Assembly: GCA_002317155.1 (NCBI GenBank)
Contig: DCIR01000009.1
Location: 1-63,230 of the forward strand
Length of the DNA stretch: 63,230 nt
From: Lachnospiraceae bacterium UBA1721
GTDB taxonomy: Bacteria > Bacillota > Clostridia > Lachnospirales > Lachnospiraceae
Direction: 5' to 3'
The notes under the pieces were generated by a model, which did not search any database, was not told the DNA's origin, and worked only from the letters and a program-made list of their open reading frames with translations. Below, in pieces: positions 43,176-51,153 of this stretch. The translations under genes were made by a program, and so were the position numbers. Position 1 is the first letter of the stretch, and every line of letters begins with the position of its first letter.

Positions 43176-44042
43176 TTATGATTTAAAACTATCAAGGACC
43201 TCGTGTATCTCTTTATCTGTCAGGTTATCAAAAAACAGGTATCCGCTGTACTTGTATGCTTCAGTGCCGGGAAGGTTATCCGGGTTATCATAGAGAATTA
43301 GCACGGAGGTCTCGGTACTGGGCTCATTGGTTTCTGCGTCGTAATTGGTTCCGTCTACTAATGTAAAAGTTACTCCGGAGGTGTTGGTATATTCTCTGAT
43401 GTTAGATGTTTCATCATATTCAATAGACATTCCGAAGTCATTGGATATCGAGCCATTCTCCTTACAGGTCATTCGGAGCTGGTCAAGTAAATATTCGCCA
43501 TCTTTATATTTGTATGAGGCCACAATTCGTGTGTATACAAAACAATCGTCATCTCTAAAAATAACTTTTATAGAATCAGGGGCACCGGGATTGTTACTAA
43601 ACCATTTTTCCATATCATGGTCTGTGGCTGCATCATCATAGCTGTTGTAATAGAAGTAAGTATATTCGGTGTCTCCGTATTCAACCAGTTCCTTTTTTAT
43701 CCAGAGAGAGTCGGCAGTGGAATCTTCCGTAGATTTAACTGTTTCTTCGATATCTTCTACGATTAAGTTGGGTAGTGTGTTGTCGGGCTCATGGCCTACA
43801 TATACAGTATTATCTTTTATTTTAGCGGACTGTAATTTATGTACAGCAGCATATGAAGTTATTCCGATTGCAGCAATACCGACAACTGCTAAGCAGGCAA
43901 CGGCGACTCTGGAAAGAGTTCCACCCCAAACGAATATCTTCTTCTTGGAGTTTTTATTTACAGAAAGTGCTTCTGTGACAAAACGTTCATCAATATCTGT
44001 CAGCGCATTTTCTATGGTATCTCGATTATTAACATTATTCAT
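43176..44042 (-). CDS. Membrane anti-sigma factor with DUF4367-like ectodomain
   Basis: 288 aa. A cytoplasmic N-terminus of about 45 residues is followed by one membrane helix (VACLAVVGIAAIGITSYAA) and an extracytoplasmic domain of about 215 residues resembling DUF4367 (YTNTSGVTFTLVDGTNYDAE; YSGYLFFDNLTDKEIHEVL), common in Firmicute anti-sigma factors. It starts 1 bp after the ECF sigma gene's stop, with GAAGGAG inside that gene, so synthesis is coupled. It is expected to hold the sigma factor inactive until an envelope signal arrives. Confidence 0.82.
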   Translation of the reverse strand: MNNVNNRDTIENALTDIDERFVTEALSVNKNSKKKIFVWGGTLSRVAVACLAVVGIAAIGITSYAAVHKLQSAKIKDNTVYVGHEPDNTLPNLIVEDIEETVKSTEDSTADSLWIKKELVEYGDTEYTYFYYNSYDDAATDHDMEKWFSNNPGAPDSIKVIFRDDDCFVYTRIVASYKYKDGEYLLDQLRMTCKENGSISNDFGMSIEYDETSNIREYTNTSGVTFTLVDGTNYDAETNEPSTETSVLILYDNPDNLPGTEAYKYSGYLFFDNLTDKEIHEVLDSFKS

Positions 44043-44043
44043 A

Positions 44044-44592
44044 TTACTGATTCTCCTTCATGTGTTTTTTCAGTTTGTCTCGGGTTCTGTGCAAATGCAC
44101 GTTTACATAGTTGATACTGAGTCCGAGCTCTTCCGCAATCTCTGCACTATCCATGAAAAACCAGTATTTCTTGATAAAAATAATTCTGTCGATTTTCTTT
44201 TGTTTTTCTAAAAACAGATTTATTGATTCTGTTAATGCCTTATGTTCCAAAGTCTTAAGAGGATCATCGGGGCCTGCGATGCATTCAGCCAATTCATCAA
44301 TGTCTGAATCATAACGAGAGTTCCTGCATTCAGCAGTGTTGTATCTGTATTTTTTAAGCGACAGGTTTCTGACTATTTTGCATAAGTATGTATCAAGGCG
44401 CTCGGGATTTTCAGGAGGAATATTGTTCCACACCGCGAGATACGCATCGTTGACACATTCTTCTGCATCTTCATTGTTGGATAGTATATTTCTGGATATA
44501 GAAACAGATAATCGCCCATACTTTTCAGCCAGGGCTTTGATTGCTTCTTCGGATCTTTGTATAAACAATTCGATAATCAGCTGATCATTCAT
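44044..44592 (-). CDS. ECF-type RNA polymerase sigma factor
   Basis: 182 aa. Region 2 (NEDAEECVNDAYLAVWNNIP, TYLCKIVRNLSLKKYR) and region 4 (DSAEIAEELGLSINYVNVHL, HRTRDKLKKHMKE) are both clear, with the short linker typical of ECF factors. Coupled to the anti-sigma gene downstream. The envelope genes on either side (two lipoproteins, CapA-like, NlpC/P60) are plausible targets, but no shared ECF promoter motif is evident to me. AAGGGGG lies before the start. Confidence 0.9.
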   Translation of the reverse strand: MNDQLIIELFIQRSEEAIKALAEKYGRLSVSISRNILSNNEDAEECVNDAYLAVWNNIPPENPERLDTYLCKIVRNLSLKKYRYNTAECRNSRYDSDIDELAECIAGPDDPLKTLEHKALTESINLFLEKQKKIDRIIFIKKYWFFMDSAEIAEELGLSINYVNVHLHRTRDKLKKHMKENQ

Positions 44593-44640
44593 TATGTTCT
44601 GTATCCCCCTTTCATCTATTAACTACCCATACAATAGAAA

Positions 44641-44669
44641 ATATTACACAATAAATTTATTTTTTCCAA
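44641..44669 (-). promoter_or_regulatory. Promoter of the ECF sigma / anti-sigma operon
   Basis: Read on the - strand: TTGGAA (44669-44664), 17-bp spacer, TAATAT (44646-44641), 48 bp before the sigma start. It resembles a sigma-A promoter rather than an ECF one, so autoregulation is not obvious. Confidence 0.5.
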
Positions 44670-44670
44670 T

Positions 44671-44719
44671 AAAAATGGCAGGTGCTGAATGTACTGATGG
44701 TAACTTCAGCAAACCTGCC
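44671..44719 (-). terminator. Terminator of the CapA-like gene
   Basis: GGCAGGT/ACCTGCC and GCTGAA/TTCAGC stems (44677-44689 with 44705-44719, AA bulge) followed on the - strand by ATTTTTA. It lies between capA and the sigma promoter. Confidence 0.78.
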
Positions 44720-44793
44720 GTTGATATGTATATTACATAAGGTAAATTGTTTTTACAGATGATTCATCATTTATCAGTAAAAGAACTGGTGAC

Positions 44794-46284
44794 TTAGTTA
44801 CTTGCTGCGGGAGCAGGCTCAAGTCCGCCTATGATTTCATCAGCAAACTGTGCATAAATCTGTTCGCGGGTTAATACCATTCCACCGAGAACCTCATCAG
44901 AAATGTTCTGAAGTGTGTTTAAGTGGAGCTGGATTCCGCCCCATCCGAGGATACCGTGGCCGACAGCAAGATCTTCGGTGTAATCCTCGAGGAGATATGT
45001 GTATCTGTAGCGAAGAGGATTGAACAGGTAGTGGTTAACAAGGGGAACAACACCTGTATCTTCTTTTACTATATATACACCGTCCTCAGTAACGTGGAAG
45101 CTTACCCAAGCCATTGCCTCAAGAAGATTGAGTGCAGCCTGGTTCTGGGTTGAAACATAGTTACCGAGAGAGTAGTAGCATATTGATTCGTTGCCGTTTT
45201 CTCCGGTGACCCATTCAACCGGCTCGATAACATGAGGATGAGTTCCGATTATTACATCAGCGCCTGCCTCTGTCATTTCTCTGGCCCACTCGATCTGATA
45301 CTGTGTGGGGGTGGTAGTGTACTCTACGCCCCAGTGAGGACATACGATGGTAACATCTGCAATAGTCTCAGCCAGCTTGATATCATCGATTACCTGAGGA
45401 TTGAGCTGAGTAAAGTTGATATATCTGCTGCCCGGATCGTAGGTGGTCAGAAGATTGAGATGACCTTCCTGCGATGAGGGATATACTTCGGTATTGTTAC
45501 CATAGGTATAGTTCAGAACTGCAAAGGTAATTCCTTCTATATTAAGAAGTCCGATTCTGGAATAATCGTAAGCATCATTAAGTACTACTGATGATTCAAG
45601 TTCCTCTGGATCAATGTCTGATGCAGTACCGTCGCTCTCAATTACATATTGGATGGCCTCGTCGCCCTCAACGGTAACAGGAAGAGTGCTCATGAGGTTT
45701 TCACCGTTGATTCCGACCATCAGGATCTGAGGATAGTTCAGATCAAAATAATTGTAGAAGTTAATTAATCCGTTGACACCCTTATCTGTAGCATGGTTGG
45801 TTGCACCGAGAACTACGTTAAATCCGGCCTTGGCAATAGCATCGGCAACCTCTGTAGGAGTGTTGAAGGTAGGATAACTTGAAAGACCGAGGTCATTACC
45901 TGCCATCGGAGTTTCCTGGTTGATAATCTTGATGTCTGCAAGCTGAAGGAACTCTGATATTCCGTAAAACTCGAAATCATAGTTCATGGTTCCGTCGTCC
46001 TGCTTACCACCGTTGATTACACCTGTGTGAAAAAGGTTATCGCCTACAGCAAGAATATGAATATCATACTCCTGAAAAGGTTCAGGCTCCGGTTCCGGTT
46101 CGGGCTCGGGTTCTGTTTCCACGATCGGGTCATTATTTACATTGGTATCAACCACGGAAACGGGGTCCTTCTCTCCGTTATTTTTATTAAGATTTATCTT
46201 ACCCGAGGTTAAAAGTACCACAAAAACAATGGCGATTATGGCCAAAAGTGCCAAAATTATTAATAAGTACTTGTTTTTTTTCAT
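44794..46284 (-). CDS. CapA-family metallophosphatase-like envelope protein
   Basis: 496 aa. One N-terminal membrane anchor (YLLIILALLAIIAIVFVVLL) followed by a Glu-Pro repeat stalk (ETEPEPEPEPEPEP). The CapA/PGA_cap domain runs from about 70: ILAVGDNLFHTG, VLGATNHATDKG, and PHWGVEYTTTPTQYQ with GADVIIGTHPHVIEPVEW. These calcineurin-like proteins act in poly-gamma-glutamate or other surface polymer synthesis and are exported. No capB or capC is adjacent, so the polymer is unknown. The start is only 6 bp after a TACAAT -10-like box (46296-46291) with no SD, suggesting leaderless translation or a later start. Confidence 0.85.
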   Translation of the reverse strand: MKKNKYLLIILALLAIIAIVFVVLLTSGKINLNKNNGEKDPVSVVDTNVNNDPIVETEPEPEPEPEPEPFQEYDIHILAVGDNLFHTGVINGGKQDDGTMNYDFEFYGISEFLQLADIKIINQETPMAGNDLGLSSYPTFNTPTEVADAIAKAGFNVVLGATNHATDKGVNGLINFYNYFDLNYPQILMVGINGENLMSTLPVTVEGDEAIQYVIESDGTASDIDPEELESSVVLNDAYDYSRIGLLNIEGITFAVLNYTYGNNTEVYPSSQEGHLNLLTTYDPGSRYINFTQLNPQVIDDIKLAETIADVTIVCPHWGVEYTTTPTQYQIEWAREMTEAGADVIIGTHPHVIEPVEWVTGENGNESICYYSLGNYVSTQNQAALNLLEAMAWVSFHVTEDGVYIVKEDTGVVPLVNHYLFNPLRYRYTYLLEDYTEDLAVGHGILGWGGIQLHLNTLQNISDEVLGGMVLTREQIYAQFADEIIGGLEPAPAASN

Positions 46285-46314
46285 GGATGTATTGTATCAT
46301 AGCTTTGTTACAAA
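46285..46314. promoter_or_regulatory. 30-bp divergent spacer with overlapping promoter elements
   Basis: Only 30 bp separate the divergent capA-like and NlpC/P60 starts. For the - strand, TACAAT at 46296-46291 lies 6 bp from the start codon. For the + strand, TTGTTT lies inside the first codons of capA, 17 bp before TATCAT at 46295-46300. Both predicted start sites fall on or near the ATGs. Either both mRNAs are nearly leaderless or the starts are annotated too far upstream. Confidence 0.35.
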
Positions 46315-47664
46315 ATGTTTAACAATATCGCACCAAATATTAAGAATATGTTACAAAAGCTAAAGAAAATGTTCATAAGCGGCCTTTTTGCAGTAGCTGG
46401 AGCCGCAGTTCTTAACTTAATACCGGCCGATAAAGTAAATGCGCAGGATGCCAATTCTGCTTTGGGAGATGGTGGTATGACATCATTCCTCACAGTACTT
46501 GGTAATTCATATGATGTAACAAGTTCTGATTCAGATATCATGGAAGTAGTAGTTGAGCAGGCAGCAAAACTCAATATTGAGTTTGATCCTTCTCAGTATA
46601 TTAATGAGTATGAGAACTTTGCGATTGCGCAGGTTAATGATTATATAAATGTAAGATCATTTGCATCAACAGACGGTGAAATCGTTGGACATATGTACAA
46701 CGGTAGTGTCTGTGAGATCCTTGAGCGTGTGGAAGGCGAAAACGGCATCTGGTTCAAGGTTGTTTCAGGTTCGGTTGAAGGTTATGTTAAGTCAGATTAC
46801 TTTATTTATGGTAATGATGCCATTGAAGTAATCGGTGATTATGTTACCAAGGTAGCAGTAGTTCAGTGTAATTTCCTTAATGTACGCGCTGATGCCAATA
46901 TTGATTCATCAATTATTGGTTCGGTTGCAGCAGGAGATAAGCTTGACATTTTTGTCGAGGAAGTAGTTGAGACTACTGTTGAGACAGTTTCTGAAGAGGA
47001 AGCTGCCGAACTTTCCGAAATTGATGCAGAGCTTGCTGAAATCGCTGCTGATATGGCAGACGAGATTCAGTGGGTTAAAGTATACTATACCTCTGAGAAG
47101 GTTGGTTATGTCAGCGCTGAGTACGTAGTAATCGAAGAGGACTATGTATGTGCTAAGACCATCGAGGAGGAACGCGCTGAAGCTGAGGCTAAGCAGGAAG
47201 CAGAGAGAAAGCGTCAGGAGCAGGCAGCAGCTGCTGCAGCTTCATCACGTACCGAGGACGTTACTATTGCTGTTCCCGATACAAACTACGCATCTTTGTC
47301 TGAACTCAGACAAAATATTGTAGAGTATGCTACATCATTTGTCGGAACCAGATACGTAATGGGTGGTTCAAGTCTTGCAGGCGGAACTGATTGTAGCGGA
47401 TTTACAATGTATGTATATGCTGCTTTCGGATACACTATCGGACGTACTCCCTCAAGCCAGTGGTCAAGTGCCGGAAGACTGATCTCAACAGAAGAGCTTC
47501 AGCCCGGAGACATTGTCTGCATGGGTACTTCAAGCTGCTATCACGTAGCTCTGTATATCGGAGATGGTCTTGTTGTTCACGAGGCTAACTCAAGACAGGG
47601 TTGTATCATTTCAGGTCTTTACGATTTCGAGCCTGTACTTGGCTTCAGAAATGTTATCGACTAA
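46315..47664 (+). CDS. Secreted cell-wall hydrolase with two SH3b domains and NlpC/P60
   Basis: 449 aa from ATG 46315; ATG 46348 is nearly as good and neither has an SD. Signal peptide LKKMFISGLFAVAGAAVLNL with cleavage near VNAQDA. Two SH3b cell-wall-binding domains (about 95-165, YINVRSFASTDGEIVGHMYN; about 180-285, FLNVRADANIDSSIIGSVAA), the second interrupted by an acidic insert. A charged Ala/Gln/Glu linker leads to NlpC/P60 at about 335-449: catalytic Cys in GGTDCSGFTMYVY and His in CYHVALYIGDG. It cleaves D-Glu-diaminopimelate-type stem-peptide bonds. It sits opposite the CapA-like gene. Confidence 0.9.
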   Translation: MFNNIAPNIKNMLQKLKKMFISGLFAVAGAAVLNLIPADKVNAQDANSALGDGGMTSFLTVLGNSYDVTSSDSDIMEVVVEQAAKLNIEFDPSQYINEYENFAIAQVNDYINVRSFASTDGEIVGHMYNGSVCEILERVEGENGIWFKVVSGSVEGYVKSDYFIYGNDAIEVIGDYVTKVAVVQCNFLNVRADANIDSSIIGSVAAGDKLDIFVEEVVETTVETVSEEEAAELSEIDAELAEIAADMADEIQWVKVYYTSEKVGYVSAEYVVIEEDYVCAKTIEEERAEAEAKQEAERKRQEQAAAAAASSRTEDVTIAVPDTNYASLSELRQNIVEYATSFVGTRYVMGGSSLAGGTDCSGFTMYVYAAFGYTIGRTPSSQWSSAGRLISTEELQPGDIVCMGTSSCYHVALYIGDGLVVHEANSRQGCIISGLYDFEPVLGFRNVID

Positions 47665-47694
47665 TAGTATTTGATAATTTATATTGTTAACTCA

Positions 47695-47722
47695 GGCCGG
47701 CGGAGCAATCTGCCGGTCTTTT
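47695..47722 (+). terminator. Terminator of the NlpC/P60 gene
   Basis: GGCCGGCGGA pairs with TCTGCCGGTC (47695-47704 with 47710-47719, G-U tolerated) around a short GCAA-like loop, followed by TTTT. The structured repeat element begins directly after it. Confidence 0.75.
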
Positions 47723-47725
47723 GTT

Positions 47726-47852
47726 CGTATAAGCGAGTCAAAGTATACAGAGAAATCGAATTTGCTTGCAAATATGAGATTTATCTGTATACTTTGACGA
47801 CCAACGGCATGAGCAAGAAGCGAAGCGGATTGCGAATGCCGTCGCTTATACG
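47726..47852. repeat. Structured intergenic repeat element, copy A (three-way junction)
   Basis: An 11-bp perfect outer stem (47726-47736 with 47842-47852) encloses two arms. Arm 1 is a perfect 15-bp stem (47737-47751 with 47784-47798) that starts at the next base after the outer stem. Arm 2 has CGGCAT/ATGCCG (47805-47810 with 47836-47841) and ends one base from the outer stem. The core in arm 2, CATGAGCA then GCGAAGCGG then TGCGAATGCC, recurs in copy B at 59779-59950. No ORF crosses it. It lies between the NlpC/P60 terminator and glpK. Confidence 0.75.
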
Positions 47853-47893
47853 TATAATATAAATAGCAAACTAATCTTGGGGAGAAGATTTAT

Positions 47894-49399
47894 ATGCAGA
47901 AATATGTGATGGCATTAGACCAGGGTACCACAAGTTCACGTTGTATTTTATTTGACAAAGAGGGTAATATCTGCGCGAAGTCGCAGAAGGAATATACACA
48001 GATTTATCCTCAGCCGGGTTGGGTAGAGCATAACCCGATGGAGATATGGTCTTCACAGCTTTCGGTTGCTACAGAGTGTCTTGCCACATTGGGTATAGAT
48101 TCGAGTGCAATAGCTGCTATCGGAATTACCAATCAGAGAGAAACCACTATCATTTGGGATAAACAGACCGGACAGCCTGTTTACAATGCGATTGTGTGGC
48201 AGTGCCGCAGAACCTCAGAAATGATAGATGCGCTTAAAGAGGATGGTTTCGATAAGGTAATCAGAGCCAAGACCGGTTTGATTCCGGATGCATATTTCAG
48301 CGCTTCCAAAATCGCCTGGATTTTGGATAATGTAGAAGGTGTGAGAGAGCGTGCAGAGAGAGGCGAATTGCTCTTTGGTACGGTAGATACCTGGCTTATA
48401 TGGAATCTTACAAAGGGTGAGGTTCATGTAACGGATTACAGTAATGCATCAAGAACCATGCTCTATGATATTCATAAGCTATGCTGGGATAAAGAGATAC
48501 TGGAGCGTTTTAATATTCCTGAATCGCTTTTACCGGAGGTTAAGCCTTCAAGCTGCCTGTATGGATATACACAGATATCTGTGCTTGGAACAGGAATTCC
48601 TATTGCGGGAGCGGCAGGAGATCAGCAGGCGGCTTTGTTCGGACAGTGCTGTTTTGAAAAAGGTGATGTGAAAAATACATATGGAACAGGCTGCTTTATG
48701 CTGATGAATATCGGTGATGAAGCAATTCATTCAGAGAGCGGGCTGTTAACTACGATTGCAGCTTCAGAAAGCGATAAGGTTACATATGCGCTCGAGGGTA
48801 GCGTGTTTATAGCGGGTGCCGGTATTCAGTGGCTCAGAGACAGTATGAGAATGCTTAAAAGTGCGTCTCAGTCAGAGGAATATGCAGTCAGTGTGGAAGA
48901 TACCGCAGGTATGTATATTGTTCCTGCCTTTGCCGGAATGGGTGCACCGTATTGGAAGCAGCATGCCAGAGGTATGGTTGTCGGACTTACCCGAGGCTGT
49001 GAGAAGGAGCATTTTATAAGAGCTACTATTGAGTCGATTGCTTATCAGACTGCAGATGTTCTCAGAGCGATGGAGAGTGATTCGGGACTTAAGCTTACGA
49101 GACTTAAGGTTGATGGCGGAGCCAGTGCCAATAATTTCCTGATGCAGTTTCAGTCAGATATTATAGATACTATGGTGGACAGACCGGTCAGTGTCGAGAC
49201 TACTGCTTTGGGAGCTGCTTATCTTGCAGGATTGGCGGTAGGATATTGGAAGAGTAAGGAAGAGATTATTAATAATTGGCAGCTTGGTAAGACCTTTGAG
49301 CCTGCCATGGAAGAAGAGACCAGAAAGAAGCTTCTCAAGGGTTGGAAGCGCGCGGTAAAATGTGCGCTGGCATATGCAGAAGCTGAAAATGATGATTGA
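47894..49399 (+). CDS. glpK: Glycerol kinase
   Basis: 501 aa, standard length. FGGY motifs: MALDQGTTSSRCILFDKEG at the N-terminus, PIAGAAGDQQAALFGQCCF, and the C-terminal KVDGGASANNFLMQFQSDI. It phosphorylates glycerol to glycerol-3-phosphate in the cytoplasm. In PTS-regulated Gram-positive enzymes an HPr-phosphorylated His lies in a loop just before PIAG; here that loop reads YGYTQISVLGTGIPIAG and holds no His, so HPr activation by that route is unlikely. The acyltransferase gene begins 17 bp after the stop, linking glycerol to phospholipid synthesis. TTGGGGAG precedes ATG 47894. Confidence 0.95.
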   Translation: MQKYVMALDQGTTSSRCILFDKEGNICAKSQKEYTQIYPQPGWVEHNPMEIWSSQLSVATECLATLGIDSSAIAAIGITNQRETTIIWDKQTGQPVYNAIVWQCRRTSEMIDALKEDGFDKVIRAKTGLIPDAYFSASKIAWILDNVEGVRERAERGELLFGTVDTWLIWNLTKGEVHVTDYSNASRTMLYDIHKLCWDKEILERFNIPESLLPEVKPSSCLYGYTQISVLGTGIPIAGAAGDQQAALFGQCCFEKGDVKNTYGTGCFMLMNIGDEAIHSESGLLTTIAASESDKVTYALEGSVFIAGAGIQWLRDSMRMLKSASQSEEYAVSVEDTAGMYIVPAFAGMGAPYWKQHARGMVVGLTRGCEKEHFIRATIESIAYQTADVLRAMESDSGLKLTRLKVDGGASANNFLMQFQSDIIDTMVDRPVSVETTALGAAYLAGLAVGYWKSKEEIINNWQLGKTFEPAMEEETRKKLLKGWKRAVKCALAYAEAENDD

Positions 49400-49416
49400 G
49401 AGACTGGAGTGTAATA

Positions 49417-50178
49417 ATGCCCGAGGTAATTAAGACAGTTCTGATAGTTCTTGGATCATGTATAGGACTTATCGTCAGCATATTGTTGACCTATATTTTA
49501 GTGATTATTATCAGTTCGTTGTTTGTGGATTCCAAAAGAATATATGATAAGCACAGCAGATATTATCGCTTTTTGCTGCAAAGCTTTACGAGCCTTACAG
49601 CCGGGGTTATGGGCGTTAGGATGCATGTGTCCGGGCTCGACAAATTCACCGAGGCTATACCTGCCGGACAGCGTTTTTTGCTTGTTCAGAATCACCGCTC
49701 CAATTTTGATCCGATATTGACCTGGTATGTACTTAATAAGCAGGATATCGCTTTTGTTTCGAAGGAAAAAAACATGCATATTCCGTTTTTCGGAAAAATA
49801 ATTCGCAGATGCTGTTTTATGTCGATTGACCGCGAAAATGCCAGGGAAGCTCTTAAGACCATAATAAAGGCGTCGGAGCTGATTAAGGATAATCAGGTAT
49901 CCATCGGAATCTATCCGGAGGGCACCCGTAATAAAGAATGTAAGGGGCTTCTTCCTTTTCATAACGGAGTGTTTAAGATAGCTCAGCTGGCCAAGGTACC
50001 TGTTGTTATAACAACGATTCACGGCACGGAAAATATACATAAAAATTACTTGAGACGTCGTACAGATGTGTACATGGATATCACAGGAGTTATATCCGCA
50101 GAGGATGTAGGCAAAATGTCTACAAAAGAAATGGCTGCCATCGCCGAACAGCAGATGACAGCACATCTTGATAATTAG
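49417..50178 (+). CDS. plsC: 1-acyl-sn-glycerol-3-phosphate acyltransferase (PlsC family)
   Basis: 253 aa from ATG 49417 (TGGAGTG upstream; the open frame begins 7 codons earlier inside glpK). One N-terminal membrane helix (VLIVLGSCIGLIVSILLTYI). Catalytic motif I is NHRSNFDP (HX4D), motif III YPEGTRNKECKG (EGTR) and motif IV VPVVITTIHG. It acylates lysophosphatidic acid to phosphatidic acid at the membrane. Its stop overlaps that of the convergent pdxY gene by 3 bp. Confidence 0.9.
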   Translation: MPEVIKTVLIVLGSCIGLIVSILLTYILVIIISSLFVDSKRIYDKHSRYYRFLLQSFTSLTAGVMGVRMHVSGLDKFTEAIPAGQRFLLVQNHRSNFDPILTWYVLNKQDIAFVSKEKNMHIPFFGKIIRRCCFMSIDRENAREALKTIIKASELIKDNQVSIGIYPEGTRNKECKGLLPFHNGVFKIAQLAKVPVVITTIHGTENIHKNYLRRRTDVYMDITGVISAEDVGKMSTKEMAAIAEQQMTAHLDN

Positions 50179-51011
50179 TTATGCAGTCTTGAGATGTAGT
50201 AAGGGAGCTCAAGCTCGAAGTTAACGGCATAATCGACTTTATCGGGATCATTGAAAGTATTCTCGATACATTTTGAAGTGTAGTCGGCAGAGATGCATAA
50301 TGCATCATATACGCTGAAGCCGTTGACCAATGCACCGGTAAATGCGCTTGCGAATACATCACCGGTACCGTGTGATTTCATGGGTACCTTCTTGGTGCCA
50401 TATTTGAAAAATTCTTTCTTTTCTGAGTCGTAGCCGATAAATCCAAAGGTTCCGTCAGAGAGATTCACTCCTGTGATAACTGAAAGCTTAGCACCGAGAG
50501 AAGAGAGCTTGAGTACCAATGCTTTGATGGTTTCTTCATCGGCTTCCTCGCCGGGGTATTCCTCGCCGAGCATCAGTGCCGCCTCTGAGATGTTGGGGAG
50601 TATTATGTCTGCCTTGCTGCACAGCTTGCTCATTTCTTTTGCAAAATGCTCATCGAAGCCGCAATAGAGCTTTCCACCGTCTGCCATCGCAGGATCTACA
50701 ATAATCCAGGTATTTTCCCCTTTAAATGCATCAAAATATGATTCAACGATATTTATCTGGCGCTCGCTTCCGAGGTAGCCGGTGTATATCGCGTTAAAAT
50801 TAAATCCCAGTTCTTTCCAATGATCGCGCACGGGTTCCATATCATCGGTCAGGTCTCTGAACGTAAAGCCCTTAAAATGTGTATGCGCCGAAAGGACAGC
50901 GGTGGGAACGATAGCTGTCTCAATACCTGCCGCAGAGATTATGGGCAGAGCCACTGTCAGTGAGCATTTGCCGATACAGGAGATGTCCTGTATTGATATT
51001 ACTTTCTTCAT
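50175..51011 (-). CDS. pdxY: Pyridoxal/pyridoxamine kinase
   Basis: 278 aa from the ATG at 51011, which has GAGGAA 7 bp upstream; the frame extends 20 codons further without support. Ribokinase-like fold: KKVISIQDISCIGKCSLTVA at the N-terminus, PTAVLSAHTHFKGF lid region, ADIILPNISEAALM, and the anion-hole/catalytic SHGTGDVFASAFTGAL near residue 225. It phosphorylates vitamin B6 vitamers to make PLP. The divergent MocR-type regulator next door, which carries a PLP-binding aminotransferase domain, fits a salvage circuit controlled by PLP. Confidence 0.88.
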   Translation of the reverse strand: MKKVISIQDISCIGKCSLTVALPIISAAGIETAIVPTAVLSAHTHFKGFTFRDLTDDMEPVRDHWKELGFNFNAIYTGYLGSERQINIVESYFDAFKGENTWIIVDPAMADGGKLYCGFDEHFAKEMSKLCSKADIILPNISEAALMLGEEYPGEEADEETIKALVLKLSSLGAKLSVITGVNLSDGTFGFIGYDSEKKEFFKYGTKKVPMKSHGTGDVFASAFTGALVNGFSVYDALCISADYTSKCIENTFNDPDKVDYAVNFELELPYYISRLHN

Positions 51012-51091
51012 AACAAATTCCTCATCAAATAAATCTATATCAAATATAAATGTTGGGTTTTCTTTTTGCAAGAATTAGTATATGCTCAAAC

Positions 51092-51125
51092 TGGTATGAT
51101 TAATAATACCATTAGGTGTATGATT
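51092..51125. promoter_or_regulatory. Operator-like repeats between pdxY and the MocR regulator
   Basis: TGGTAT at 51092-51097 and its complement ATACCA at 51106-51111 are separated by 8 bp, and GTATGATT occurs twice in direct orientation (51094-51101, 51118-51125; 24 bp apart). The hexamer ATACCA is also the binding element described for the MocR regulator GabR in Bacillus. The site lies in the 142-bp divergent region and is a natural target of the regulator at 51154. Confidence 0.6.
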
Positions 51126-51153
51126 TTTAAGACCAGATAAAAGAGAGTAAATT

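Noticed and set aside
49498..50166. 222-codon - strand frame opposite plsC
   Set aside because: His/Cys-rich nonsense-like composition and complete overlap with a well-supported acyltransferase.
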